41,152 bases of DNA from Pilibacter termitis (GCF_900167335.1 NZ_FUXI01000013.1:1-41152); one strand, 5' to 3'. Positions 23,477 to 31,775 are shown, counted from the first letter of the stretch. Notes: generated by a model from the letters alone, not told the origin. Translations and numbers: made by a program.

Positions 23477-25309
23477 ATGACGATTATTAACCGATATTTA
23501 AAGTTGCTCGAATTTTTGTCTATAAGGAAAACGGTGCATGTGCAGGAACTTGCAAATTTACTCTCTATCAGTAGCCAGACGGTTGTTAATAGCGTAGAGT
23601 TTCTTGCAGAAGAATATTCGGATATTTTTTCACTTGCCATACAAAAAAAGATTGTGTATTTAACCATTCATGACATGGAAAGTTTTCAAAGGCTAGTATA
23701 CGGTGGAATGAAAGAGGAGGCGGATTATAACTCTCAAGGGAAGAGGACGGCTTATATTTTGCACCAGCTCATTGATCGGGAAAATTTTTTAAACACTGAA
23801 GAAATCGCCTTTGATCTTATGGTTTCAAGAGGAACGGTGGTTAATGATTTAAAAGTCATTCGCCAGCTTGTCGAAGAATTTGGTGGTGAAATTGAGGGGA
23901 AATCGAGTCGAGGAATCCGACTGAAAGCAGATGAATATACGAAAAGATTACTCTTGCTCTATTTTATTTATGATTATTTTCCTCAAAACATCAGTGAGTA
24001 TGATGCGAAAAGAATTGAGGAGTTAGAACAACTGTTTGAGCTAGATTTGGAGACGAGACAACTTTTTGAAAAAAATTGGTCTATTTCGCTCAATCGAATC
24101 AATCAAGAGAAAAATTTGACGACTCTCCCCAAATACTATACCAATTATTTAAAACAGGAAGAACATTTGGATGCGTTAGTGGTCGATATTGAAGTCAATC
24201 ACGAATTAAATTTTTCCAAAACAGAGGTAGACTATCTTTATTTTCCGCTAAGTCTGAAAAATACAATTCAAAGAAATTTCTCGGTTAAACTTCCAAAGTC
24301 GATTCGACAAATTGTTTTTAAGATTTTCGAGGAATTAGCGGAAGAATTTGGGTTGAAAATGCGTGCGGGTGAAATGCTTGAGCAAACAGAATTTCATTTG
24401 TCATTTTTGTTAAATCGCTTGAGTTTTCATTTTGAAAGTAGAGATTTATTTTTTGAAAGCGTAGCAGAAACCTATCCTTTTTCCTATAAGGTATCGGAAT
24501 ATTTCTGTAAACGTCTAGGCAATGAAATCGGTCGTAGAGTTCCGTTGATAGAAGTAGGGTATTTGGCTATTTATTTTGAACTTTCGCTAAGGTCTCGCTA
24601 CGAAGAACGTGTGAAAAAAGTAGCAATCATCGGTTCTATCGGGCAAGGGTTAAAGCAAGTGGTAAAGGAAAAAATTTTCCGCTTGTTTGGTAGCGATACG
24701 CAAATAGATATTCTTTCCTCCAAGTGTGATATTGAAGAAAAGTTAAACGATTATTTGGTTGCGTTCACCAATTCGCTTTTCACTCAGCAATCACTACGGA
24801 CACCGATTTATTCTTTTCATGAATTGTTAAACGAAAGGCAACTGTTAAAGTTTCAATTTGCAGAAGAAGAAAAAAGCGAGTGTTTCCTAGAATGGATTGA
24901 AGCGGAAGTGATTGAGGGAATTTCCTATGAGGAAAATTTAGAAAGATGTATCGAATGTCTTAGCAACCAAGGGATTTTAGACGAGCAGTTTTATGAACGA
25001 CTTTCTGAACGGGAAAAACTTCGGACAACAGTTGAACCTCCGTTTGCCTTTCCTCATACAATTAATTCAAAATCAGAGCAGTTGGTATTGATTTTTGGTA
25101 AATCTTCAGAGGGACTGGAAAGTCATTTTGGGAAAGTACATTTTTTCTTACTGCTTTGTATCCCAGAAGAAATGGATGAGGAGAAAGAAAGAGTGTTGTT
25201 GCAAGTATATGAAGTCGTCTTTCGCCTTTTCCGCCGGTATATTTTGCAAAATGGCAAGAAACAATTGCCAACGATTGACGAGCTGAAAGACTTAGTAGAG
25301 GCATCTTAA
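23477..25309 (+). CDS. gutR: PRD-containing PTS-responsive transcriptional regulator (GutR/MtlR type)
   Basis: Operon regulator of 610 aa controlled by PTS phosphorylation. Order: two N-terminal HTH segments (about 1-60, TVVNSVEFLAEEY; about 85-150, LMVSRGTVVNDLKVIRQLVEE), two PRD domains (about 170-375), an EIIB-like segment (about 380-455) and an EIIA-like domain (about 465-605) with the histidine of FAFPHTI. In PRD2 the usual LxxHF motif reads LAIYFE, so one expected phosphohistidine is a tyrosine. GAGGAAGTG precedes the ATG. The call as the sorbitol activator rests on its place between srlD and gutM. Confidence 0.88.
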   Translation: MTIINRYLKLLEFLSIRKTVHVQELANLLSISSQTVVNSVEFLAEEYSDIFSLAIQKKIVYLTIHDMESFQRLVYGGMKEEADYNSQGKRTAYILHQLIDRENFLNTEEIAFDLMVSRGTVVNDLKVIRQLVEEFGGEIEGKSSRGIRLKADEYTKRLLLLYFIYDYFPQNISEYDAKRIEELEQLFELDLETRQLFEKNWSISLNRINQEKNLTTLPKYYTNYLKQEEHLDALVVDIEVNHELNFSKTEVDYLYFPLSLKNTIQRNFSVKLPKSIRQIVFKIFEELAEEFGLKMRAGEMLEQTEFHLSFLLNRLSFHFESRDLFFESVAETYPFSYKVSEYFCKRLGNEIGRRVPLIEVGYLAIYFELSLRSRYEERVKKVAIIGSIGQGLKQVVKEKIFRLFGSDTQIDILSSKCDIEEKLNDYLVAFTNSLFTQQSLRTPIYSFHELLNERQLLKFQFAEEEKSECFLEWIEAEVIEGISYEENLERCIECLSNQGILDEQFYERLSEREKLRTTVEPPFAFPHTINSKSEQLVLIFGKSSEGLESHFGKVHFFLLLCIPEEMDEEKERVLLQVYEVVFRLFRRYILQNGKKQLPTIDELKDLVEAS

Positions 25310-25344
25310 TTTCTAAAAAAATAATGAAAGCAGGGGAACGAATC

Positions 25345-25830
25345 ATGAATGAATGGCTATTGTTAGGTGTTATTATGCTAAGCGTGTATCTTTTGCAAGT
25401 GTTGTTTGGCTTAAAGCAAATTCAAAATTTTAACAAGACGTATAAAGAATTGCGAAGTCTTGGGAAAGTGGCGATTGGCAAAAGAGCAGGGAAAATCCGA
25501 TCTGGTACGATTGTGATGTTTGCATTAAATAAAAAAGGAGAAATTCAACGAGCGGTAAAAATGCAAGGTGTGACGGTTCTCTCAAGGTTTAAAGAACAGC
25601 CACAATTTGTAGGTTTAGAGCTAATGGTTTTGACGGAGGAACATCCATTAATGATAAAAATGGATAAAATAACACGACAAACCATTTTGAATGCAACAGA
25701 ATTGTACCAAAGAATAGAAGAGGGCGATTACAAAGAGGAGAAAAAAGAGGCACCAATCAGCTTTCTTGCAAGTAAAGTAGGCTATCACATGAACAAACTA
25801 GCGGTAAAGAAAAGCGAAGAAGTGCGTTAA
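25345..25830 (+). CDS. gutM: Glucitol operon activator GutM
   Basis: 161-residue GutM/SrlM family protein. One N-terminal membrane helix (about 2-20, LLLGVIMLSVYLLQVLFGL), then a soluble part with QNFNKTYKELRSLGKVAIGKR and the G.I.MFALN.KGEI pattern of the family. GutM assists activation of sorbitol genes in enteric bacteria. The ATG at 25345 is preferred, with AGGGGAA upstream; an ATG at 25324 lacks a site. The last codons and stop (residues KKSEEVR) are encoded by the beginning of family-1 repeat copy G, so the native C-terminus has been replaced or extended. Confidence 0.85.
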   Translation: MNEWLLLGVIMLSVYLLQVLFGLKQIQNFNKTYKELRSLGKVAIGKRAGKIRSGTIVMFALNKKGEIQRAVKMQGVTVLSRFKEQPQFVGLELMVLTEEHPLMIKMDKITRQTILNATELYQRIEEGDYKEEKKEAPISFLASKVGYHMNKLAVKKSEEVR

Positions 25831-25930
25831 GGAGTTTGCGACAGTGAGCCATGCCATTTACTTGCCTGAAGCACAGCTTCAGGTGGCATTGCGAACAGTT
25901 GCCAAACTCCTGCACTTCGTAGCTAGACAA
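25806..25930 (+). repeat. Family-1 palindromic repeat, copy G
   Basis: Full copy. The arms are GAAGTGC with GCACTTC, AGGAGTTTG with CAAACTCCT, ATGCCA with TGGCAT, and apical CCTGAAGC with GCTTCAGG. The conserved tail CGTAGCTAGACAA follows. Its first 25 bases overlap the 3' end of gutM. Confidence 0.9.
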
Positions 25931-25932
25931 AA

Positions 25933-26055
25933 CGAAAAGCGAAGTAGTGCGTTTTGAATTTTGTCGCAGTGAGCCATGCCATTTACTTGCCTGAAACACA
26001 GTTTCAGGTGGCATTGCGAACAGTGACCAAAATTCAGCACTACGTAGCTAGACAA
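25933..26055 (+). repeat. Family-1 palindromic repeat, copy H
   Basis: Full copy, tandem with G. The arms are GTAGTGC with GCACTAC, GAATTTTG with CAAAATTC, ATGCCA with TGGCAT, and apical CCTGAAAC with GTTTCAGG. Compared with G the sequence changed in both arms of the outer, middle and apical stems. Confidence 0.9.
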
Positions 26056-26128
26056 GAAAAGCGAAGAAGTGCGTTAAGGAGTTTGCAGTAGCAAAACAGT
26101 TCATTTATTCACTGCGAACTTCAACCAA
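26056..26128 (+). repeat. Degenerate family-1 repeat, copy I
   Basis: The left arm is identical to copy G (AAAAGCGAAGAAGTGCG, TTAAGGAGTTTGC), but the centre is shortened to AGTAGCAAAACAGTTC and the right arm to CACTGCGAACTTCAACC. It ends before the ribosome binding site of srlA. Confidence 0.7.
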
Positions 26129-26155
26129 CAAAAAAACAAAAAGGAGCGTAAAAAA

Positions 26156-26713
26156 ATGGATTACATTACAAAATTTGCCGATGCTTTTATGGGATTATTT
26201 AAGCAAGGGGCAGAAACATTTACAAGTTGGGTGACAGGAATTGTACCAGCAGTATTGATGCTATTAGTTGCAATGAATGCGTTGATTGCATTGATTGGTG
26301 AGGAGAGAATTGAAGGTTTAGCGAAAAAAGCGGCGAAAAATCCACTTGCTCGCTACATGATTTTGCCATTCATTTCTACTTTCATGCTTGGCAATCCAAT
26401 GAGTATGGTAATGGGAAGATTTCTTCCAGAATACTATAAACCGGGATTTTGTGCGGCGATTATGCAGTATTGCCACACTTCAAACGGTATTTTCCCACAT
26501 ATCAACCCGGGTGAATTATTTGTCTGGCTTGGCATTGCACAAGGGATTCAAAAATTAGGGTTAAATCAAACGGATTTAGCGATTCGTTATTTGCTCGTTG
26601 GTTTAGTGATGAATTTTATCGGCGGTTGGGTAACAGATTTGACAACAGCCTATGTTGCTAAACAGCAAGGAGTTACTTTGAGTAAAGATGTTCAAGAATT
26701 GATTGAAAGCTAG
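26156..26713 (+). CDS. srlA: PTS glucitol/sorbitol-specific EIIC
   Basis: Membrane channel component (EIIC2) for sorbitol, 185 residues with about four hydrophobic helices. Typical stretches are [59 protein letters not shown] and [20 protein letters not shown]. The glucitol PTS family is unusual in splitting its membrane domain over SrlA and SrlE, as seen here. GGAGCG precedes the ATG. A repeat block of about 325 bases separates it from gutM. Confidence 0.95.
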   Translation: MDYITKFADAFMGLFKQGAETFTSWVTGIVPAVLMLLVAMNALIALIGEERIEGLAKKAAKNPLARYMILPFISTFMLGNPMSMVMGRFLPEYYKPGFCAAIMQYCHTSNGIFPHINPGELFVWLGIAQGIQKLGLNQTDLAIRYLLVGLVMNFIGGWVTDLTTAYVAKQQGVTLSKDVQELIES

Positions 26714-26733
26714 AAAAAGAGGAGGAATACAAA

Positions 26734-27720
26734 ATGACTTTTGGAAAAATTATTGTTACAAAAGGAAACGGTGGGTTCGGTGGTCCTTTGATTATTGAAC
26801 CAACGGAGACAAAAAATAAATTTGTTTACATTACAGGTGGTGGCGAAAAGCCAACGATTGTGGATAAAATTGCTGAACTTACCGGTATGGAGGCAATCAA
26901 TGGCTTTAAGACAACCGTGAAAGACGAGGAAGTTGCTCTTGCGATTGTTGATTGTGGCGGAACACTTCGTTGTGGGATTTATCCTAAGAAAAATATTCCT
27001 ACCATTAATATTATTGCCACAGGAAAAAGTGGTCCACTAGCAAAATATATTACGGAGGAAATTTACGTTTCAGCAGTAGGATTGGATCAGATTCAGCCGT
27101 ATGACGGAGAAAGCGTCGTTGCTACGCAAACTGCAAATGTAGAGCCGAAAATTGATACGACCAAAAAAATTACAGAGCAAAGAGCAGAACAAGGAAGTTT
27201 TATTGCCAAAATTGGTATGGGTGCAGGGAAAGTCGTTGCGATTTTTAACCAAGCAGCAAGAGATGCAGTGCAGACGATTATTCAGACGGTGCTACCATTC
27301 ATGGCATTTGTTTCACTTTTGATAGGGATTATCAATGGTACAGGAATTGGGAATGTATTTGCCAATGCGATGAAACCACTGGCGTCCAATCCGATTGGTT
27401 TGATTATTATGGGATTTATTTGCTCTCTGCCATTTCTAAGTCCACTCTTAGGACCGGGAGCTGTTATTTCTCAAATTATCGGAACGCTTATCGGGGTGGA
27501 AATTGGAAAAGGAAACATTCCGCCACAATTAGCGTTACCTGCATTATTTGCGATTAACACGCAAAATGGTTGTGACTTCATTCCAGTTTCACTTGGGTTA
27601 ATGGAGGCAGAAGTGGAAACCGTAGAAGTAGGTGTTCCTGCTGTTTTATATTCAAGATTTCTCAATGGTGTCCCACGTGTTGTAGTGGCTTGGTTGGCAA
27701 GTTTTGGTTTATATTCATAA
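26734..27720 (+). CDS. srlE: PTS glucitol/sorbitol-specific EIIBC
   Basis: 328 residues. The N-terminal EIIB domain (about 1-130) carries the phosphocysteine C74 in [12 protein letters not shown] and the opening [13 protein letters not shown]. The C-terminal membrane domain (about 180-328) has [21 protein letters not shown] and the [21 protein letters not shown] stretch. It completes the split membrane channel with SrlA and passes phosphate from SrlB to sorbitol. GGAGG precedes the ATG, 20 bases after the srlA stop codon. Confidence 0.95.
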   Translation: MTFGKIIVTKGNGGFGGPLIIEPTETKNKFVYITGGGEKPTIVDKIAELTGMEAINGFKTTVKDEEVALAIVDCGGTLRCGIYPKKNIPTINIIATGKSGPLAKYITEEIYVSAVGLDQIQPYDGESVVATQTANVEPKIDTTKKITEQRAEQGSFIAKIGMGAGKVVAIFNQAARDAVQTIIQTVLPFMAFVSLLIGIINGTGIGNVFANAMKPLASNPIGLIIMGFICSLPFLSPLLGPGAVISQIIGTLIGVEIGKGNIPPQLALPALFAINTQNGCDFIPVSLGLMEAEVETVEVGVPAVLYSRFLNGVPRVVVAWLASFGLYS

Positions 27721-27740
27721 TATTTGGCTTCATAAAAACA

Positions 27741-27774
27741 AAAAGGAGCTTGGAAAAAAACACAAGCTCCTTTT
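27741..27774 (+). other. Intercistronic hairpin between srlE and srlB
   Basis: AAAAGGAGCTTG pairs perfectly with CAAGCTCCTTTT (12 bp) around a 10-base loop. Only four T end the stem. It could be a partial terminator or an mRNA processing or stability element between the membrane and soluble PTS genes. Confidence 0.65.
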
Positions 27775-27801
27775 GATAATAGAGAATGGAGAGTTATACG
27801 A

Positions 27802-28176
27802 ATGGAACAAAAGGAAAAAGTAAAATTATTTGAAACAACGATTACAGCAATTGGCATAGAGGCTGAAAAACTTGCGGAGGAAAATATGGTGATTCTCTTT
27901 GGCGATGAGGCACCTGACTTTTTGGCAGATTATTGCTATAAAATTATCCTGAAAAATTTAGAAGGTGAAATTCACGCAGGAATGACTTTGCAAATTGCAA
28001 ATGTTCCTTATGAGATTATGGCAGTTGGCGATGTAGTAGTGAAAAATTTGAATGAACTAGGACATATTACCATTAAACTAGACGGTTCAACGAATGCTGA
28101 ACTTCCCGGCACTTTGTATGTGGAGGAAAAAGAGTTGCCAGAGATAACGGTTGGCACAACGATTGCTATTTATTAG
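27802..28176 (+). CDS. srlB: PTS glucitol/sorbitol-specific EIIA
   Basis: Soluble phosphotransfer component, 124 aa, that takes phosphate from HPr and hands it to SrlE. The family pattern is seen in MVILFGDEAPDFLADYC, GMTLQIANVPYEIMAVGDVV and LNELGHITIKLDG. GGAG precedes the ATG at a slightly wide spacing. It is encoded downstream of the intercistronic hairpin. Confidence 0.93.
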   Translation: MEQKEKVKLFETTITAIGIEAEKLAEENMVILFGDEAPDFLADYCYKIILKNLEGEIHAGMTLQIANVPYEIMAVGDVVVKNLNELGHITIKLDGSTNAELPGTLYVEEKELPEITVGTTIAIY

Positions 28177-28200
28177 ATTTGATAAGCGAGGTGAAAAAAC

Positions 28201-28890
28201 ATGGAATTTATGCTAGATACAGCAAATCTTCAAGCAATTGAACGATTTACTCAAGCATTTTCGATAAACGGCGTAACAAGTAACCCTAGTATTTTGAAAA
28301 AAGAAGGGAAAATTGATCTTTATGCACATTTGAAGAAAATTCGCACGATGATTGGTATGGAAAAAAGTTTGCATGTGCAAGTTGTAGCAAAAGATTTTGA
28401 CGGTATGCTAAAAGATGCCGAGGCGATTTTGGAAAATGTTGACCGTGAAGTTTACATTAAAGTGCCTGTCAACGAAGTAGGTCTTGCTGTGATTAAAGAG
28501 CTAAAAAAGCGAGGAGTCAACGTAACCGCCACTGCGATTTATACGCAAATTCAAGGGTTGTTGGCAATTCATGCAGGAGCTGATTATATCGCCCCTTACT
28601 ATAATCGCATGGAAAATTTGAACATTGACCCACAATTTGTGATTTCTTCATTTGCAGAAGAAATTCATCGCACGAATGCCAAGACGAAAATTTTAGGTGC
28701 AAGCTATAAAAATGTTGCACAAGTGACTACTTCCATAGATTGTGGGGCACAAGCCGTGACGGTGGGTGTTGATGTAGTCGAGCAATTTTTCGCTCATCCG
28801 TCCATTGAAAAAGCAGTAGAAGATTTTGCTCATGATTTTGAAGAAATTCACGGGGTAAATCAAACGATGAGTTCCAAATTATCTATGTAA
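28201..28890 (+). CDS. fsa: Fructose-6-phosphate aldolase / transaldolase-like protein
   Basis: TIM-barrel aldolase of the TalC/FSA subfamily, 229 aa. The Schiff-base lysine is K87 in VYIKVPV. Q60 in HVQVVA and the tyrosines of APYYNR match fructose-6-phosphate aldolase rather than true transaldolase, which usually has Glu and Phe there. The predicted reaction splits fructose 6-phosphate into dihydroxyacetone and glyceraldehyde 3-phosphate, which would follow the SrlD step. Related genes sit in polyol operons of several Firmicutes. GAGGTG precedes the ATG. Transaldolase activity remains possible. Confidence 0.85.
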   Translation: MEFMLDTANLQAIERFTQAFSINGVTSNPSILKKEGKIDLYAHLKKIRTMIGMEKSLHVQVVAKDFDGMLKDAEAILENVDREVYIKVPVNEVGLAVIKELKKRGVNVTATAIYTQIQGLLAIHAGADYIAPYYNRMENLNIDPQFVISSFAEEIHRTNAKTKILGASYKNVAQVTTSIDCGAQAVTVGVDVVEQFFAHPSIEKAVEDFAHDFEEIHGVNQTMSSKLSM

Positions 28891-28914
28891 TAGTTTCACT
28901 CCTATAAAAAAAAG

Positions 28915-28968
28915 TGATGAGATTGAGAGGAAACTCCGCAATCCAGAGTTTTCTCTCAACGACATCAA
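28915..28968. terminator. Hairpin between convergent fsa and HAD genes
   Basis: TGATGAGATTGAGAG..AAACTC pairs with GAGTTTTCTCTCAACGACATCA. The U-tract is poor on both strands, so it is a weak or bidirectional terminator. Confidence 0.5.
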
Positions 28969-28976
28969 CTGAATCC

Positions 28977-29792
28977 TTATTTTTTCAGTACATAATCTTC
29001 AATTGCACGTGCTACGCCACTTTCGTTATTACAAGCCGTTTGAACGGTACTTGCTTTGACCACGTTTTCCGTAGCGTTCCCCATTGCAACGCCGATACCT
29101 GCCACTTCAATCATAGACAAATCATTATCCGCGTCTCCAATTGCCATAGTCTCGCTTGCTTGAATCCCTAAATGTTCAGCGAGTGCAAGAAGAGCGGCAC
29201 CTTTGCTTGCTTTTTTGTTCAAAATTTCATAATAGAACGGGCTTGATTGGACAAGGTTGTAGCGTTCATTGTATTCTTTCGGCACTTTTGCGATGACTTC
29301 GCTTAGAAATTCTGGATCGTCGATAAACATCATTTTCACAATATCCAAATCCTTCGTCATTTCCTCTTGCGTGCGGTAGCTGACAGGCATTTTGACAAGG
29401 TATGCCTCATGCACCGTGTAAGGCGAAATATCACGGTTGGAAGTGTAAATGCGTTCGTTGGTAATTGAATGTAAATGAACGTTTAGTTTACGAGCGAGCA
29501 AGTCAATTTCAAGATAATCTTCGTGCGTTAGTCCAAAACGTGCCAATTCTTTCCCTGTTGCAGTTTCTTGCACTAAACCTCCGTTATAAGTAATCACGTA
29601 GTCGCCTACTTCATTCAAATTTAATTCTTTCAGATAATCCACTACACCCGGAAGAGGTCGTCCTGTTGCAAGAACGATTTTCACTCCTTGCTCTTTTGCA
29701 GTCGCAATCGCTCTTTTCACGTCCTCTGTAATGACGTGATTGTCTGTTATTAATGTGCCGTCAATGTCAATAGTAACTAATTTGATGTTCAT
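28977..29792 (-). CDS. Cof-type HAD sugar phosphatase (YidA-like)
   Basis: Haloacid dehalogenase hydrolase of the Cof/IIB group, 271 aa. Motif I is TIDIDGTLITD with the nucleophile aspartate near residue 8. Motif II follows LATGRP. Motif III is the lysine in NKKASKGAAL, and motif IV is GDADNDLSMIEVAGIGVAMGNA. A cap domain lies between about 85 and 190. Such enzymes dephosphorylate sugar phosphates or FMN-like compounds; the substrate cannot be set from sequence. AAGGAGAAACAAC precedes the ATG. It is the downstream neighbour of the HD gene. Confidence 0.9.
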   Translation of the reverse strand: MNIKLVTIDIDGTLITDNHVITEDVKRAIATAKEQGVKIVLATGRPLPGVVDYLKELNLNEVGDYVITYNGGLVQETATGKELARFGLTHEDYLEIDLLARKLNVHLHSITNERIYTSNRDISPYTVHEAYLVKMPVSYRTQEEMTKDLDIVKMMFIDDPEFLSEVIAKVPKEYNERYNLVQSSPFYYEILNKKASKGAALLALAEHLGIQASETMAIGDADNDLSMIEVAGIGVAMGNATENVVKASTVQTACNNESGVARAIEDYVLKK

Positions 29793-29846
29793 GTTGTTTC
29801 TCCTTAAAATGTTTTTTTGATACTGTTTTGATTTCGCTCAATGTTT

Positions 29847-31196
29847 TCAATCAATCAATTCTCCATTATGAATATGCTTTGAAAACTCCTTATAAACATC
29901 TTCAAATAATCCATTTTGTTGATTCATTTCAAGCATTTCTTTTGGGAAATAAAATCTTCTGTCCCCAACACTTTCACCAGTAATCGCACGTACCAGTGGG
30001 GAAAGTGTCGAGAGTTCTTTCATGCTACCGTCTTCTAGCATAATTTCAATTTGCGTACGAGTGCGTTTTTCCTCTGGTCGATAAAAATCATAAGGCAAAT
30101 CCCAGCTTGAATTTTCAGCGGTATAATAGGCAGGGTTATAGCCTACTTTTTCAACGAGCAGTTGCATTTTTTCAATCAAAGGAAGCTGTGCATCATGGAC
30201 AACAACTGATTTTAAAGGTTTACGGTTGCGGAATTTTTCAGCCAAATCGCATAAAATGGCATCTTGATGTTCCGTCCATTCACCAAAGTAAGTGTTTAAC
30301 ACGCCGTCATCTAGCAAAAGATAATCTTTCAACGTAAAATCCCCTTTTAAAAAAGGAACAAGGCGAGGAGAAGAACGGTTGAAATATTCTTTTTGACTTG
30401 GATATAAATCTTTCGCTCGTTTCAACAAATGATCAAGCAACACTTCCATGGCTCGTGAGGTGGGGTGAAAATAGATTTGCATATACATTTGATAGCGTGA
30501 AACAATATAATCTTCGACAGCGTGCATTCCTTGTGCCAAAAAAGCAATCCCGTTTTTATAGGGGCGAATCACACGATTGATCCGAGTCAAATCGAAAAAG
30601 CCGTATTGCGTACCAGTATAATAGGCATCTCGCAATAAGTAATCCATTCGGTCGGCATCAATTTGCGAAGAAATCATTTGCACGACTTGCTTATTTGGAT
30701 AGTCTTTTGTGATGACACTTGCCACTTTCTCAGGAAAATCAAGAGAAATTTTGCGAAGGATTTGGTTGACCTCGGTAGTTTCGCTTGTGATAATTTCAAC
30801 GGTGAATTTTTCATGGTCAGTTGAAAATATTTTCTCAAAAGTGTGAGAATACGCTCCATGACCGACATCATGCAGAAGTGCTGCACAAAGCGTGACAAGT
30901 CGCTCGCTATCTTGCCAGCCATTTTCTCCCAATTTGTCAGCAGGATATTTTCGTTTAAAAATATCACAAAAAAGTCGTGCATTTTCGTACACCCCAAGGC
31001 TATGCGAAAATCTTGAATGTTCTGCACCGTGAAAAGTAAAACTAGACCCTCCCAATTGTTTCACACGTCTCAAACGTTGCATTTCACGACTATTGATTAA
31101 ATCCAAAATCACTTGATGTGTCACGTGGATATAATTGTGAACAGGGTCACGAAATACTTTTTCCTTTTCCAACCACTGATTTTTATAAAGTGACAT
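29847..31196 (-). CDS. HD-domain phosphohydrolase (YwfO / dGTPase-like)
   Basis: 449 residues. The metal-binding HD motifs lie in the N-terminal third: H in FSHSLGVYENAR and HD in LLHDVGHGAYSHTFEK, followed by DADRMDYLLRDAYYTG, matching the SAMHD1/dGTPase-like superfamily. Relatives in Bacillus and Enterococcus (EF1143 type) hydrolyse dNTPs. The C-terminal part (about 290-449) is a less conserved helical region. TAGGAGGTGCG precedes the ATG. The HAD gene follows 54 bases downstream and may be cotranscribed. Confidence 0.88.
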   Translation of the reverse strand: MSLYKNQWLEKEKVFRDPVHNYIHVTHQVILDLINSREMQRLRRVKQLGGSSFTFHGAEHSRFSHSLGVYENARLFCDIFKRKYPADKLGENGWQDSERLVTLCAALLHDVGHGAYSHTFEKIFSTDHEKFTVEIITSETTEVNQILRKISLDFPEKVASVITKDYPNKQVVQMISSQIDADRMDYLLRDAYYTGTQYGFFDLTRINRVIRPYKNGIAFLAQGMHAVEDYIVSRYQMYMQIYFHPTSRAMEVLLDHLLKRAKDLYPSQKEYFNRSSPRLVPFLKGDFTLKDYLLLDDGVLNTYFGEWTEHQDAILCDLAEKFRNRKPLKSVVVHDAQLPLIEKMQLLVEKVGYNPAYYTAENSSWDLPYDFYRPEEKRTRTQIEIMLEDGSMKELSTLSPLVRAITGESVGDRRFYFPKEMLEMNQQNGLFEDVYKEFSKHIHNGELID

Positions 31197-31465
31197 TTCG
31201 CACCTCCTAAATGAATATTGTGTTACTTTTTATTTTACCATTTTTCTTTGGAATTTATGGGAAATTGTGCGAGAAAAGTTTTGTGAGGTATTTTTTCTTT
31301 GACGGAAATAGCAGGTGATGAGAATTTTTAAGAGGTTTCCTTCACACGTGAAGAAAACGAACAAAAAACGCTATGATTAGGAAAAATCCTCCCTCAACCG
31401 TATGTGAAATTCAGCCCAAAGACTGATGAGAAAACGAAAAAATAAGGTATGCTAAAAAATGTAAA
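31197..31465. other. Divergent intergenic region, nothing recognised apart from AT-rich sequence
   Basis: It must hold the HD gene promoter on the minus strand. A short dyad CTTCACACGTGAAG occurs near 31340. No ORF or consensus promoter stands out before the repeat block begins at 31466. Confidence 0.4.
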
Positions 31466-31743
31466 GGGCACCTCTAAAAAACTCCGCTTAAGACTAAATT
31501 AGCTAGTTTTTCGATTATCGAGGAAATCGACGAAAGCTATGTGGTTCATAGAAAAGCGGAGAGGGGCGGTCAGGAGTTTGTCGTAGTGAGCCACAGCATT
31601 TATTTACTGGAAACGAAGTTTCCAGTGCTGTTGCGAACTGCGACCCAACTCCTGCCCCGTATAGCTAGACAAGGTTGAGGAGATTGACGAAGAAAATCGG
31701 AAAACTAGCAATTTAGGATAAGTGCGAGTTTTTAGAGGTGCCC
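31466..31743. repeat. Family-2 palindromic element, copy 3, with a nested family-1 repeat
   Basis: The left arm (31466-31517) starts GGGCACCTCTAAAAA and includes TAAATTAGCTAGTTTTTCGATT. The right arm (31692-31743) is its near-complement, ending TTTTTAGAGGTGCCC. Between them lie a 16-base imperfect direct repeat (31519-31534 and 31676-31691, GAGGARATYGACGAA core) and a complete family-1 copy. No transposase is encoded; it looks like a miniature inverted-repeat element that took up another. Confidence 0.8.
31551..31672 (+). repeat. Family-1 palindromic repeat, copy J
   Basis: Full copy nested in the family-2 element. The arms are GAGGGGC with GCCCC, CAGGAGTTTG with CAACTCCTG, CAGCA with TGCTG, and apical CTGGAAAC with GTTTCCAG, again a different but matched set. 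The tail is GTATAGCTAGACAA. Confidence 0.88.
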
Positions 31744-31775
31744 TAAAAAAAAGACACTTGAAAAAGGAGAAACAT

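Noticed and set aside
31520-31672. Open frame through the nested repeat (EEIDES...)
   Set aside because: It has no start codon with a ribosome binding site and follows the repeat sequence, so it is a chance frame.
31466-31743. Insertion sequence with a transposase
   Set aside because: No frame in the element encodes a transposase-like protein; it is short and made only of inverted repeats.
31722-31775. Longer ABC ATPase starting inside the repeat
   Set aside because: ATG at 31722 is in the family-2 arm without a ribosome binding site; 31776 follows AAAAAGGAG and matches family N-termini.
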